From Actinomycetes bacterium (GTDB lineage: Bacteria; Actinomycetota; Acidimicrobiia; Acidimicrobiales; Ilumatobacteraceae), in NCBI GenBank assembly GCA_021414085.1, contig JAIOPC010000007.1, forward strand, positions 62,001 through 126,000: a stretch of DNA of 64,000 bases, read 5' to 3'. A program made the position numbers and the translations under genes. The notes beneath the pieces were generated by a model that worked only from the letters and a program-made list of their open reading frames with translations, had not been told where the DNA came from and did no database searches. Of the stretch, positions 17,303-26,325 are shown piece by piece; the first letter of the stretch is position 1, and the number at the start of each line of letters is the position of its first letter.

Positions 17303-20300
17303 TTATGTCCCTTGGAAGTAACCCGAGACGTCGACCAGCAGGTCGGTGGCCGCGAAACTGAACAGGCAGACCTTGCCGCCGGCACCGACACGGGAGATGA
17401 CCGAGTTGGGGATCGTTTGGCCAGCCGCGTAGTTGAGACTCGACGCATTCGGCAACGGCTCCCCGCACGGATAGACCGTGACGAAGCCGCCATCTAACGG
17501 CGACACGACCGTCACGTTCAACACCACCGACGCCGCGGTGGCGGGGACACCCGCACGACCGGCAACCGGTAACTCATACGTGCCGCCAGTCGCGATCCGG
17601 CCCACTGCTTGGTGCAACCCGTCGACGGTTGTGCCGCCAGGATTGCGGGTGTCCAACACGCGACCTGGCGCTCCCAATGGTGCGTACGAATCGACCGTTG
17701 AGAAGTAGCCGGAGACGTCGACGAGTAGGTCGGTGGCGGCGTGGCTGAAGAGGCAGATTTTGCCGTTAGCGCCGACGCGGGTGATGACCGAGTTGGGGAT
17801 TGTTTGACCGGCTGCGTAGTTGAGGTTGGAGGCGTTTGGTAACGGTTCGCCACAGGGGTAGACGGTGACGAACCCGCCGTCTGAGGGTGACACAACGGTC
17901 ACGTTCAACACGACCGACGCAGCATTCGCGGGGACACCCGCACGACCAGCAACCGGCAACTCATACGTGCCACCAGCCGCGAGACGACCCACCGCCTGAT
18001 GCAACCCATCCACCGTCGCGCCGCCCGGCGACCGTGAGTCCAACACCCGACCAGGCGCACCCAACGGCACCAACGAATCGACCGTCAAGAGACCGGCCGC
18101 CTCTGCCATCTCGGTCGTGAGTTCATCAACGTACGTAACTGCGGGTTGGGTTTGATCGCCCAATGCGCCAATCCCACCGCCAGCGAAAACCAGATGAGCC
18201 CAATCATCATGACCAACCAGCAACGCGCGAGTAGGCGTATTACCCGGTTGGCTGCTTGACTGCTTGATCGTAGCCCCGATTCTTCCCGCGTCGATTGAAC
18301 CGTTGCAGTTCCAATCAATAGCGCCTGCCGCTGCGACCAGTTGAATGCGGTGCTCCTCGCCGCCGCAGAAGTAACCCGTGTAGAAGCCACTTTGTTGAGG
18401 TGTCAATCCGTCGATCTCAGATAAAGACGCTTCATCCAGCGATGTGAGCTTCTCGCGCGAGTAGTCAAGCGGTCGATTTGAACTCTGCAACAGACCGGTC
18501 AGTTGAAACGTGTAATTCATCACGCTGAGGTAGTTCGGCTTCCAGGTGATGCCATCCGCGCCACCGTGAGCCAATCCGAGGGTGTGCCCGAGCTCGTGCA
18601 TGAACGTGCCCGACTCCCCTGTCGGCGTAGAAGTGCTGGGGAAGTCCGCAACCATGAAGTCAGCACCCCGTGCGACGCCTGTGGGCGATCCGAAACGGTT
18701 ACTGAAAAGCGAGTATCGGAACACGTCACGACGCGCAGGATCAAAATGCGCTGCCTTTAGGGTGTCGAACTCGCCCCAACTGTATTGCCCCGGTCCAAGC
18801 CAAACCCCGAGAACGTCGTCGAAAGGAACCTGATTCGCCCCTGACGTGTCACCCCACGTTTCGTTCGTCCGAAGGTCTCGTATGTAGTCAGCTCCAGCAT
18901 CGAGATGCAGTCTGATACCCGATGAACCATCGGGGTTCGCCACCGGCGCATCGGCAAACGCCTTGACAACCCGGTCCATCGCCAGGCGCTGTGGCTCATG
19001 ACCAGGCATCCAGTCAACCTCCACAAACAGGTCCTTGTGATTCGGATCAGCCCCGAGCCCCGGAAGATCAAGATCGATAGTGCCATCCGAGTCAAAGTCA
19101 ACCCCGCTGACCTCCCAGTCGTCAGGAAGCCCGTCACCGTCAGAATCACAAAGCTCCACAGCACCCGGCAACATAACCCCGGTCATCACTTGCGTCGGTG
19201 TCGGGTGCGCGGTGCCGGCGCCGTTGTAGTTGTAGGTGACCCTCCCTAACTGCCCATACGAGTTGAGGCCGAAAGTCCACAATGTGCCGTCCGTCTTCAA
19301 CACCAAGCTATGGTCGCTACCAGCGGCGATCGCGGCTACTTCGCTCATCACTTGGGTCGGTGTCGGATTCGTGGTGTAGGTGCCGCTGTTGGTGACCGTG
19401 CCCAACTCTCCGGAATGGTTGTTGCCGAAACTCCACAATGTGCCATCGGACTTCAACACCAAACTGTGATCGCCGCCAGCGGCAATCGCAGCTACGTCGC
19501 TCATCACTTGGGTCGGTGTCGGATTCCTTACGTACGTGCCGAGGTTGGCGACCGTGCCCAACTGCCCGAAGGAGTTCACGCCGAAGGTCCACAATGTGCC
19601 ATCGGACTTCAACACCAAACTGTGGTCGTCGCCAGCGGCGATTGCAGCTACTTCGCTCATCACTTGGGTCGGTGTCGGATTGGGGTTCCCCCCTGGGATG
19701 CCCCAGTCCCTCCCCAACTGCCCGTACTGGTTGGAGCCGAAGGTCCACAATGTGCCATCCGTCTTCAACACCAAACTGTGGTCATCGCCGCCTGCGATTG
19801 CAGCTACTCCGCTCATCACTTGGGTCGGTGTCGGATTCGCCGCCGTGATGATGTCCCTACCCAACTTCCCATACCGCTCTTGCCCGAAGGTCCATAGTGT
19901 GCCATCGGTCTTCAACACCAAACTGTGAAGGGTGCCGACGGCGACTACGGCCACTTCGCTCATCACTTGGGTCGGTGTCGGATTCAGAGTGCCGCTGCTG
20001 TGAATGTTGTCCTTCCCCAACTGTCCGTCATAGTTGTGGCCGAAAGTCCACAATGTGCCATCCGTCTTCAACACCAAACTATGATGGCTTCCGGCCGCGA
20101 CCGTGGCTACTTCGGTCATCACTTCGGCCGGTGTTGGATTCGGAGTGAAGGTGCCGCTGTTAGTAAGCGTGCCCAACTGCCCAGACGAATTCAGGCCGAA
20201 AGACCACATCGTGCCATCGGATTTCAGAACCAGACTGTGGTAGCCGCCTGCGGAGATCGTCGTGCGGGGCGCCCCAACAGCCGCAAACGCAGGTGTCACA

Positions 20301-20401
20301 GATTCCACGCCAGCTAGCAGCGCTCCGAAAAGTGTCAAGACAGCGACAATTCCATTGATTGCTGCCCCACCAGTCAGACGACGCCCCTCCCGGCCGCTCA
20401 T
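17303..20401 (-). CDS. Secreted RCC1-repeat metzincin protease with two C-terminal two-Cys modules
   Basis: This exported protein has 1032 residues and a signal peptide (hydrophobic residues 14-40, ending PAFA). Seven RCC1-type repeats follow (about 45-400), each with HSLVLK(S/T)DGT(M/L)W(S/T)FG, enough for a full propeller. A calcium-type segment DSDGDGLPDDWE comes next. Then comes a zinc protease domain with the metzincin motif HELGHTLGLAH (about 600-610) and a Met-turn SVMNY. The tail (about 775-1032) holds two copies of a 125-residue module running from LGAPGRVLD(S/T)R to VDVSGYF, with one Cys in VYPCGEP and one in GK(I/V)CLF. The ATG at 20401 follows GGGAG. The physiological substrate is unknown; matrix or surface protein degradation is inference. 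Confidence 0.85.
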   Translation of the reverse strand: MSGREGRRLTGGAAINGIVAVLTLFGALLAGVESVTPAFAAVGAPRTTISAGGYHSLVLKSDGTMWSFGLNSSGQLGTLTNSGTFTPNPTPAEVMTEVATVAAGSHHSLVLKTDGTLWTFGHNYDGQLGKDNIHSSGTLNPTPTQVMSEVAVVAVGTLHSLVLKTDGTLWTFGQERYGKLGRDIITAANPTPTQVMSGVAAIAGGDDHSLVLKTDGTLWTFGSNQYGQLGRDWGIPGGNPNPTPTQVMSEVAAIAAGDDHSLVLKSDGTLWTFGVNSFGQLGTVANLGTYVRNPTPTQVMSDVAAIAAGGDHSLVLKSDGTLWSFGNNHSGELGTVTNSGTYTTNPTPTQVMSEVAAIAAGSDHSLVLKTDGTLWTFGLNSYGQLGRVTYNYNGAGTAHPTPTQVMTGVMLPGAVELCDSDGDGLPDDWEVSGVDFDSDGTIDLDLPGLGADPNHKDLFVEVDWMPGHEPQRLAMDRVVKAFADAPVANPDGSSGIRLHLDAGADYIRDLRTNETWGDTSGANQVPFDDVLGVWLGPGQYSWGEFDTLKAAHFDPARRDVFRYSLFSNRFGSPTGVARGADFMVADFPSTSTPTGESGTFMHELGHTLGLAHGGADGITWKPNYLSVMNYTFQLTGLLQSSNRPLDYSREKLTSLDEASLSEIDGLTPQQSGFYTGYFCGGEEHRIQLVAAAGAIDWNCNGSIDAGRIGATIKQSSSQPGNTPTRALLVGHDDWAHLVFAGGGIGALGDQTQPAVTYVDELTTEMAEAAGLLTVDSLVPLGAPGRVLDSRSPGGATVDGLHQAVGRLAAGGTYELPVAGRAGVPANAASVVLNVTVVSPSDGGFVTVYPCGEPLPNASNLNYAAGQTIPNSVITRVGANGKICLFSHAATDLLVDVSGYFSTVDSYAPLGAPGRVLDTRNPGGTTVDGLHQAVGRIATGGTYELPVAGRAGVPATAASVVLNVTVVSPLDGGFVTVYPCGEPLPNASSLNYAAGQTIPNSVISRVGAGGKVCLFSFAATDLLVDVSGYFQGT
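17306..18078 (-). repeat. Two tandem copies of the C-terminal two-Cys module (gene 1)
   Basis: Two direct repeats of about 390 bp encode the module ending VDVSGYF. They are closely related to the three copies at 20511-21670 and more distantly to the two at 25562-26289. The 3' flank after the stop, including an inverted repeat around CGGGCGTGCCCG, is also shared with the next gene. Confidence 0.8.
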
Positions 20402-20507
20402 TGTCGCTCCCTACTTCCTAAGTCTGGATGGCTCATCAACCTCTCTCACACACCCGGCACTCCTCAGTCGTCACGGATTCGGCCCGGGCGTGCCCGGCTG
20501 CGCGTCG
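20402..20507. other. Intergenic stretch with duplicated 3' tail
   Basis: The stretch 20462-20507 matches 17258-17302 with few differences, including a hairpin CCGGG-CGTG-CCCGG near 20483-20497. So the two secreted-protein genes share not only their final module but also their 3' flank, as expected if module plus tail were copied as a unit. The hairpin lacks a T-run, so a terminator role is unproven. Confidence 0.55.
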
Positions 20508-23500
20508 CTAGGAGCCTTGGAAGTAGCCGGAGACGTCGACCAGTAGGTCAGCGGCCTCGGAACTGAACAGGCAAATCTTGCCGCCGGTGCCGACTCGGGC
20601 GATGACCGAGTTGGGGATTGTTTGGCCAGCCGCGAAGTTGAGGTTGGACGCGTTCGGTAACGGCTCCCCACACGGATACACCGTCACGAACCCGCCTTCT
20701 GAAGGTGACACGACGGTGACGTTCAAGACCACCGACGCAGCGTTCGAGGGCACACCGGCACGGCCAGCGACCGGCAATTGATAGGTTCCACCAGCCGTGA
20801 TTCGACCGACCGCTTGGAAGAACCCGTCGATGGTGGTTCCGCCCGGGAATCGGGTATCCATCAGCCGTCCGGGTGCCGCTAACGGGACAAAGAAGTCGCT
20901 GGTCAAGAAGTAGCCAGCGACATCGACCAGGAGATCGGTGGCAGCCGAACTGAACAAACAAACCTTGCCGCCAGCACCGCCACGGGCGATGACCGAGTTG
21001 GGGATTGTTTGGCCATCCGCGAAGTTGAGATTCGACGCGTTCGGCAACGGCTCGCCACAGGGATAGACACTCACAAACCCGGCCTCGGACGGTGACACCA
21101 CGGTGACGTTCAACACCACCGACGCCGCATTCGCGGGCACACCGGCACGACCAGCAACGGGCAACTCGTAGGTTCCACCGGCCGCGATTCGACCCACAGC
21201 CTGATGCAACCCATCAATGGTGGTGCCACCAGGATTACGGCTGTCCAACACCCGACCCGGTGCCCCCAACGGCACCAACGCATCACTCGTCAAAAAGAAG
21301 GCGGCAACATCCACGAGGAGATCGGTGGCAGCCGAACTGAACAAACAAACCTTGCCGCCTGCTCCGACACGAGTCAGTACCGAGTTGGGGATCGTTTGAC
21401 CGGCCGCGAAGTTGAGGTTCGACGCGTTCGGTAACGGCTCGCCACAGGGATAGACGGTGACGAATCCGCCGTCTGAGGGTGACACGACGGTGACGTTCAA
21501 CACCACCGACGCAGCGTTCGATGGCACACCGGAACGACCGGCAACAGGTAACTCATAGGTAGCGCCGGCTGCGATCCGACCCACCGCCTGATGCAATCCA
21601 TCAACTGTTGTGCCGCCCGGGTTGCGGGTGTCCAATACCCGACCGGGTGCCCCCAATGGCACCAACGCCGGCTGCATCACACCTACCGACTCGACCTTAC
21701 GAATCGCCCCTATCGTTGAGATATACAGATTTCCGGCAGCATCGAACGCAAGTTGGTATGGCTCGTTGAGAGAAGCGCTGGTCGCCGGACCGCCATCGCC
21801 ATCGTTTTCAACAAACCCGTCACCGGCGACGGTCGTCACTATTCCAAAGGTGTTGATTCGTCGGACTCGGATGGAGTCGGAGAAGAACAAATTGCCTGCC
21901 TTATCAGTCAAAAGGTCACCGATGAGGTTGAGACAGGCGTTTGCGGCTGGCCCGCCGTCGCCAGATGAATCGCCCCCAGGACAGCCTGTTTTGCCAGCGA
22001 TGCGCACTGGGGCACCGCCACCCACAGGAATCTTGATGATACCGCTGTCGCCAAAGCCGTTATCGACAGAGTTGTAGAGTGAACCGTCCGGTGCCACCGC
22101 CAACTGGCCTTCCCACTGAGGGGCGTTTGCACCCGCGCAGGTCCCACCATAGAACACCGATTCGACTCCGCCAGGTGTCCGCTTATAGATCTTACAATCA
22201 GGATAATTGAAGCCGTCGAAGTAGTAGAGGTTCCCAAGGCGGTCATACACCGGACTCTCCGGGTAATATCCAATCGACGAGGTTGTCGCTGAACCTGACC
22301 CAGTGATCAACGTATGACTACCCGTGAAGTTGCCATACACATCGACGTCTCCCGCGGGCGTACGAGCCATTGTGTATTCGCCTCGCGTGTCGAGTGTCAG
22401 GCCGGGACTCCCCGATAATTGCATCCACGGTGGAGTCAGTAGACGAGAAGACCCGGCCACTGCCAGCGGTGGCGCCGATGGGGCACTTTGAAGAGCTCCG
22501 CCGCCCAGCACGGTGTCAATGGTGCCCCCGACCGTGAACCGGCGCATCACACTGCGGTAAAGGCCTTCACTGTCGAAGCTCTGCTCGCTGGTTAGAACGG
22601 AACCGTCAGATAACACCCCGACGACGGTTACCCCGAACTCCCCTAACTTGGCGGCCAACGCAGCACCGCCGTCACCGTCACCGATCTCACCGCCAACGCC
22701 CGTCCCGGCGACCGTCGTTACCGTTCCACCAGGAGCAATCTTCTTCACCACGTACAGCGGCGAACCAAATACTTCTTCCTCGGTGAAATAGATCGAGCCA
22801 TCTGAAGCGGCCGCCAGACTGGTGACATACCGACCGGCCGTCGGTGTATAGCGGGTGGTGATTGTGTTATCGGACTCCAACCGGCGAATGGTGCCCGAGG
22901 GCTCACTCGCCGGGTCTCCCTGGTAGTTGATGAATACCAATCGACCGGAACCGTCAACATCAAGATCGTGAGCGTCAACCTGCGCTGCCGTGGCGAGCCC
23001 AGTATCTCCGGTGTCGCCCAGGGTTCCGTTACCGGCCACGGTCGTTATCGTTCCACTGGCGATCTTTCTAATTCGGCCGTACTCGGCAATAAACCCGACA
23101 CCACCCGCCGCTGCGACGCCATCGTACGCCGAAATCTGTGCGGCTGTAGCAGCGCCTCCATCACCAGAAGAACCACAAACCCCGGTACCCGCAATTGAAC
23201 TGCTGCCCGAACCGTCGGCTAGAGCCAAGAGGATCTGGCACCCATCGTAACTGAAGGTGATCGATCCATCCGGTCGAACATTGATCGCCGAATACTGGTC
23301 CGGCGCTGCAAGAATTGAGCTGATATTGGCGCCCACCGCAGCCTTGCCGATACCGAATTCGTAGAGGTTGACATACAACGCATCTGAGCTGTCGTGACCG
23401 ATGTAGAGGTTGTTGAAATCTGCTTGCAGCGCCGTCAACGGTTGCCCAATCGGCGAAATCTGCGTGGCCACAGTCGTAATCGTCCCCGCGGCTGCCGACA

Positions 23501-23639
23501 CCTCACCGGACCACGACGACGTGAAACCGACAACTGCCGCCAACAACACGACAACAAGGCCTACGTCACCTCGTGAACGGCGACCACTGGCTTTGCCGGC
23601 ACTCGAACCAACAGACACCCGAGACTCACAACGATCCAT
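20508..23639 (-). CDS. Secreted NHL-like beta-propeller protein with three C-terminal two-Cys modules
   Basis: This exported protein has 1043 residues. The signal peptide is hydrophobic at about 26-50. A long region of NHL/propeller-type repeats runs to about residue 655, with repeated elements such as ITTVAGNGTLGDTGDTG, GDGGPATSASLNEPYQLAFD and AGNLYIS. Three copies of the shared module follow (about 658-785, 786-914 and 915-1043), each with LGAPGRVLD(S/T)R or LAAPGRLMDTR, VVLNVTVVSPS, VYPCGEPLPNASNLNF and a second Cys in GK(I/V)CLFS. No catalytic motif is seen; a binding or adhesive role is inferred. The ATG at 23639 follows a G-rich ribosome-binding site. Confidence 0.82.
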   Translation of the reverse strand: MDRCESRVSVGSSAGKASGRRSRGDVGLVVVLLAAVVGFTSSWSGEVSAAAGTITTVATQISPIGQPLTALQADFNNLYIGHDSSDALYVNLYEFGIGKAAVGANISSILAAPDQYSAINVRPDGSITFSYDGCQILLALADGSGSSSIAGTGVCGSSGDGGAATAAQISAYDGVAAAGGVGFIAEYGRIRKIASGTITTVAGNGTLGDTGDTGLATAAQVDAHDLDVDGSGRLVFINYQGDPASEPSGTIRRLESDNTITTRYTPTAGRYVTSLAAASDGSIYFTEEEVFGSPLYVVKKIAPGGTVTTVAGTGVGGEIGDGDGGAALAAKLGEFGVTVVGVLSDGSVLTSEQSFDSEGLYRSVMRRFTVGGTIDTVLGGGALQSAPSAPPLAVAGSSRLLTPPWMQLSGSPGLTLDTRGEYTMARTPAGDVDVYGNFTGSHTLITGSGSATTSSIGYYPESPVYDRLGNLYYFDGFNYPDCKIYKRTPGGVESVFYGGTCAGANAPQWEGQLAVAPDGSLYNSVDNGFGDSGIIKIPVGGGAPVRIAGKTGCPGGDSSGDGGPAANACLNLIGDLLTDKAGNLFFSDSIRVRRINTFGIVTTVAGDGFVENDGDGGPATSASLNEPYQLAFDAAGNLYISTIGAIRKVESVGVMQPALVPLGAPGRVLDTRNPGGTTVDGLHQAVGRIAAGATYELPVAGRSGVPSNAASVVLNVTVVSPSDGGFVTVYPCGEPLPNASNLNFAAGQTIPNSVLTRVGAGGKVCLFSSAATDLLVDVAAFFLTSDALVPLGAPGRVLDSRNPGGTTIDGLHQAVGRIAAGGTYELPVAGRAGVPANAASVVLNVTVVSPSEAGFVSVYPCGEPLPNASNLNFADGQTIPNSVIARGGAGGKVCLFSSAATDLLVDVAGYFLTSDFFVPLAAPGRLMDTRFPGGTTIDGFFQAVGRITAGGTYQLPVAGRAGVPSNAASVVLNVTVVSPSEGGFVTVYPCGEPLPNASNLNFAAGQTIPNSVIARVGTGGKICLFSSEAADLLVDVSGYFQGS
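20511..21670 (-). repeat. Three tandem copies of the C-terminal two-Cys module (gene 2)
   Basis: Three direct repeats of about 385-390 bp with long near-identical DNA stretches occur here, in the same family as the repeats at 17306-18078. The copy number differs between neighbouring genes (two versus three), which suggests unequal recombination. Confidence 0.8.
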
Positions 23640-24217
23640 GATGGCGATCCCCCCAGATCACTGAGCCCGATCCGTCCAACCGGGCAGCTTTGTAACCCAC
23701 CTTCTATCACAAAACTACTATCAGGATTCACAACCGCTCTTTCGCCACTCGGTGGTCCACGCCGAACTAACCCGACCGCCCGGGCAGAAGCGCGCAACCC
23801 GGGTGGTGCGGGCGACTCTGCTCCCTCGACGACAATGTCATCGAAACTCTCCGATGCTCGGCCTCGCCGACGGAGATCCAGGTTCTTAGCAAGACTGGGA
23901 CTGACGGACCTGAAACGAACCGCCCTTTATCTAGTCAGACTCGACGGCGCAAGGTTGACGACGATCTTGCAGTTGGGCCATTGGAGTCCGCACGAAAGCA
24001 GCGCGGCTCGCACGCGATCTCGGGACTCGCGACACGCGGCATCGGGGAGGCCCACGATCAAGAAGCCCGGCAGTCCGGTGGACGGCAACGCGCCGATCCA
24101 CAACACGCGCGTCGAATGGACGTGTGACGGTACGGGAAGGTGCAGGCCTTCACCTTTCCAGTCGCCACCTGGTTCCAATATCGTCTGAGTCGCCGCCCGC
24201 GCAGTAGAAAGGACCGC
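23640..24217. other. Non-coding 578-bp stretch between divergent secreted-protein genes
   Basis: The stretch contains the 142-bp comM duplication (23943-24084) and otherwise no credible gene. It should also hold the divergent promoters for the genes starting at 23639 (minus) and 24218 (plus), but I see no clear promoter motif. A long minus-strand frame crossing it is an artefact of the repeat gene opposite. Confidence 0.6.
23943..24084. repeat. comM: 142-bp perfect duplication, copy B (comM 5' fragment)
   Basis: This is identical to 17086-17227. Read on the minus strand it encodes STGLPGFLIVGLPDAACRES and onward to NLAPSS, then leaves comM. Neither flank resembles the missing comM N-terminus. 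It is a dead fragment. Confidence 0.93.
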
Positions 24218-26290
24218 ATGAGCCACCCAGGAGTCGCGTTGAGCACCCGCAGAGGTCGTAGTGCAGTATCCCGACGCAGCGGGTGGTCGAGCGCGTTGCT
24301 TGTGTTGCTGATCGGCGGTTGGGTAACAGCACCCACCGCCGACGCTGCTGACGGCGATTTCGTGTGGGCCGTCCAACTCGGCGGCGCGACCGGCGCCGCA
24401 CTTAGCCGTTCGGTGGCGGTGGATGCCGACAGCAACGTCTACACCACCGGCACCTTCAACGGAACGGCAGATTTCGATCCTGGGGCAGGCGTCGACAACC
24501 TGACGTCGGCCGGCAACAACGATGTGTTCGTTTCCAAACTGGATGCTGACGGCGATTTCGTTTGGGCCCGTCAAATCGGCGGCACCAACGGCGACGAGGG
24601 CTATTCGGTGGCGGTGGATGCTGACGGCAACGTCTACACCACCGGCTGGTTCTCCGGAACGACAGATTTCGATCCTGGGGCAGGCGTCTTCAACCTGACG
24701 TCGGTCGCCAGCACCGATGTGTTCATTTCCAAACTGGATGCTGACGGCGATTTCGTTTGGGCACGCCAATTCGGCACCGCCCAGAGTGATGTTGGCTATT
24801 CGGTGGCGGTGGATGCTGACGGCAACGTCTACACCACCGGCCTCTTCGCCGGAACGGCAGATTTCGATCCTGGGGCAGGCGTCTTCAACCTGACGTCGGC
24901 CGGCATCTTTGATGTGTTCGTTTCCAAACTGGACACCAACGGCGATTTCGTGTGGGCCCGCCAAATCGGCAGCACCTCCAGCGATATTGGCCGTTCGGTG
25001 GCGGTGGATGCTGACGGCAACGTCTACACCACCGGCTACTTCGCCGAAACGGCAGATTTCGATCCTGGGGCAGGCGTCTTCAACCTGACGTCGGCCGGCA
25101 TCGTCGACGTGTTCGTTTCCAAACTGGACACCAACGGCGATTTCGTGTGGGCCCGCCACATCGGCGGCACCAACGGCGATTTTGGCGTTTCGGGGGCGGT
25201 GGATGCTGACGGCAACGTGTACACCACCGGCCTCTTCAGCGGAACGGCCGATTTCGATCCTGGGGCAGGCGTCGACAACCTGACGTCGGCCGGCGACAAC
25301 GATGTGTTCGTTTCCAAACTGGACACCAACGGCGATTTCGTGTGGGTCCACCAACTCGGCGGCACCGACGTCGACGAGGGCTATTCGGTGGCGGTGGATG
25401 CTGACAGCAACGTCTACACCACCGGCCGTTTCTCCGGGACGGCAGATTTCGATCCTGGTGTGGGCGTCCTCAACCTGACGTCGATCGGCTTCATCGATGG
25501 GTTCGTTTCCAAACTGGCAGGTGAGCCGGTCGGGTACATGCCGTTCGTGCCGACTCGCTTGATGGATACACGCCTGGGTGGCTCGACGGTCGATGGACAG
25601 TTCCAAGCAACCGGGGCACGCGCCGCCGGATCAACCACCGAGCTACAGATCAGCGGCCGCTCCGGTATCCCCGCCGACACGAAAGCCGTCGTGTTAAACG
25701 TCACCGCTACCCGCGCCACCGGCAACGGGTTCATCACCGTCTACCCCTGCGGAGCGACACCACCCAACACCTCCAACCTCAACTTCGTCGCTGGTGACAC
25801 GATCCCCAACCTGGTCATCGTCCCAGTCGGCATCGCCGGCAAAATCTGCGTCTACACCTCCGCCGCCACCGACCTCATCGTCGACGTCAACGGCTACTAC
25901 CCCGCCGGTTCCGACTACACACCGACCACGGCTGGCCGGTTGATGGATACACGCCTGGGTGCCTCGACGGTCGATGGACAGTTCCAAGCAACCGGGGCAC
26001 GCGCCGCCGGATCAACCACCGAGCTACAGATCAGCGGTCGCTCCGGTATCCCCGCCGACACGAAAGCCGTCGTGTTAAACGTCACTGCTACCCGCGCCAC
26101 CGGCAACGGATTCACCACCGTCTACCCCTGCGGAGCGACACCACCCAACACCTCCAACCTCAACTTCGTCGCCGGTGACACGATCCCCAACCTGGTCATC
26201 ATCCCAGTCGGCACCGCCGGCAAAATCTGCCTCTACACATCCGCCGCCACCGACCTCATCGTCGACGTCAACGGCTACTACCCCGCCTAA
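24218..26290 (+). CDS. Secreted SBBP-like repeat protein with two C-terminal two-Cys modules
   Basis: This exported protein has 690 residues. The chosen ATG at 24218 is preceded by AAAGGA and gives a signal peptide (WSSALLVLLIGGWVTAPTA, cleavage near DAA). Six 65-residue repeats follow, each with GDFVWARQIGG, SVAVDAD(G/S)NVYTTG, FDPGAGV and NLTS, typical of beta-propeller SBBP proteins. Two copies of a module related to that of the preceding two genes come next, with RLMDTRLG, VVLNVTATRATGNGF, VYPCGATPPNTSNLNF and a second Cys in GKIC(V/L)YTS, ending VDVNGYYPA. A GTG 26 codons upstream is possible but spoils the signal peptide. Function is unknown; surface binding is inferred. Confidence 0.85.
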   Translation: MSHPGVALSTRRGRSAVSRRSGWSSALLVLLIGGWVTAPTADAADGDFVWAVQLGGATGAALSRSVAVDADSNVYTTGTFNGTADFDPGAGVDNLTSAGNNDVFVSKLDADGDFVWARQIGGTNGDEGYSVAVDADGNVYTTGWFSGTTDFDPGAGVFNLTSVASTDVFISKLDADGDFVWARQFGTAQSDVGYSVAVDADGNVYTTGLFAGTADFDPGAGVFNLTSAGIFDVFVSKLDTNGDFVWARQIGSTSSDIGRSVAVDADGNVYTTGYFAETADFDPGAGVFNLTSAGIVDVFVSKLDTNGDFVWARHIGGTNGDFGVSGAVDADGNVYTTGLFSGTADFDPGAGVDNLTSAGDNDVFVSKLDTNGDFVWVHQLGGTDVDEGYSVAVDADSNVYTTGRFSGTADFDPGVGVLNLTSIGFIDGFVSKLAGEPVGYMPFVPTRLMDTRLGGSTVDGQFQATGARAAGSTTELQISGRSGIPADTKAVVLNVTATRATGNGFITVYPCGATPPNTSNLNFVAGDTIPNLVIVPVGIAGKICVYTSAATDLIVDVNGYYPAGSDYTPTTAGRLMDTRLGASTVDGQFQATGARAAGSTTELQISGRSGIPADTKAVVLNVTATRATGNGFTTVYPCGATPPNTSNLNFVAGDTIPNLVIIPVGTAGKICLYTSAATDLIVDVNGYYPA
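24351..25525 (+). repeat. Six tandem 195-bp repeats (65-residue SBBP units)
   Basis: Copies start near 24353, 24551, 24746, 24941, 25136 and 25331, with a constant 195-bp spacing after the first unit. Sequence is almost identical between copies, for example the run encoding VAVDADGNVYTTG. It lies in frame within the secreted protein gene. Confidence 0.9.
25562..26289 (+). repeat. Two tandem copies of the C-terminal two-Cys module (gene 3), 381-bp offset
   Basis: The copies start at 25562 and 25943 and are almost identical at DNA level through the VDVNGYYPA end. They are homologous to, but clearly diverged from, the modules of the two upstream genes. Confidence 0.88.
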
Positions 26291-26325
26291 ACCGAACCCC
26301 CACAACTGTCGCTGCCGGACTTGAT

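Noticed and set aside
24351-25525. CRISPR-like array suspected from regular repeats
   Set aside because: The 195-bp units are in-frame protein repeats with no spacer/repeat alternation and no cas genes.
23927-25606. Long minus-strand open frame (559 codons) opposite the SBBP-like gene, ending in a ComM-like peptide
   Set aside because: It is antisense to a repeat gene with a clear signal peptide and family repeats, so the openness follows from the 195-bp repeat in one frame. Its ComM-like end is just the 142-bp duplicated fragment.
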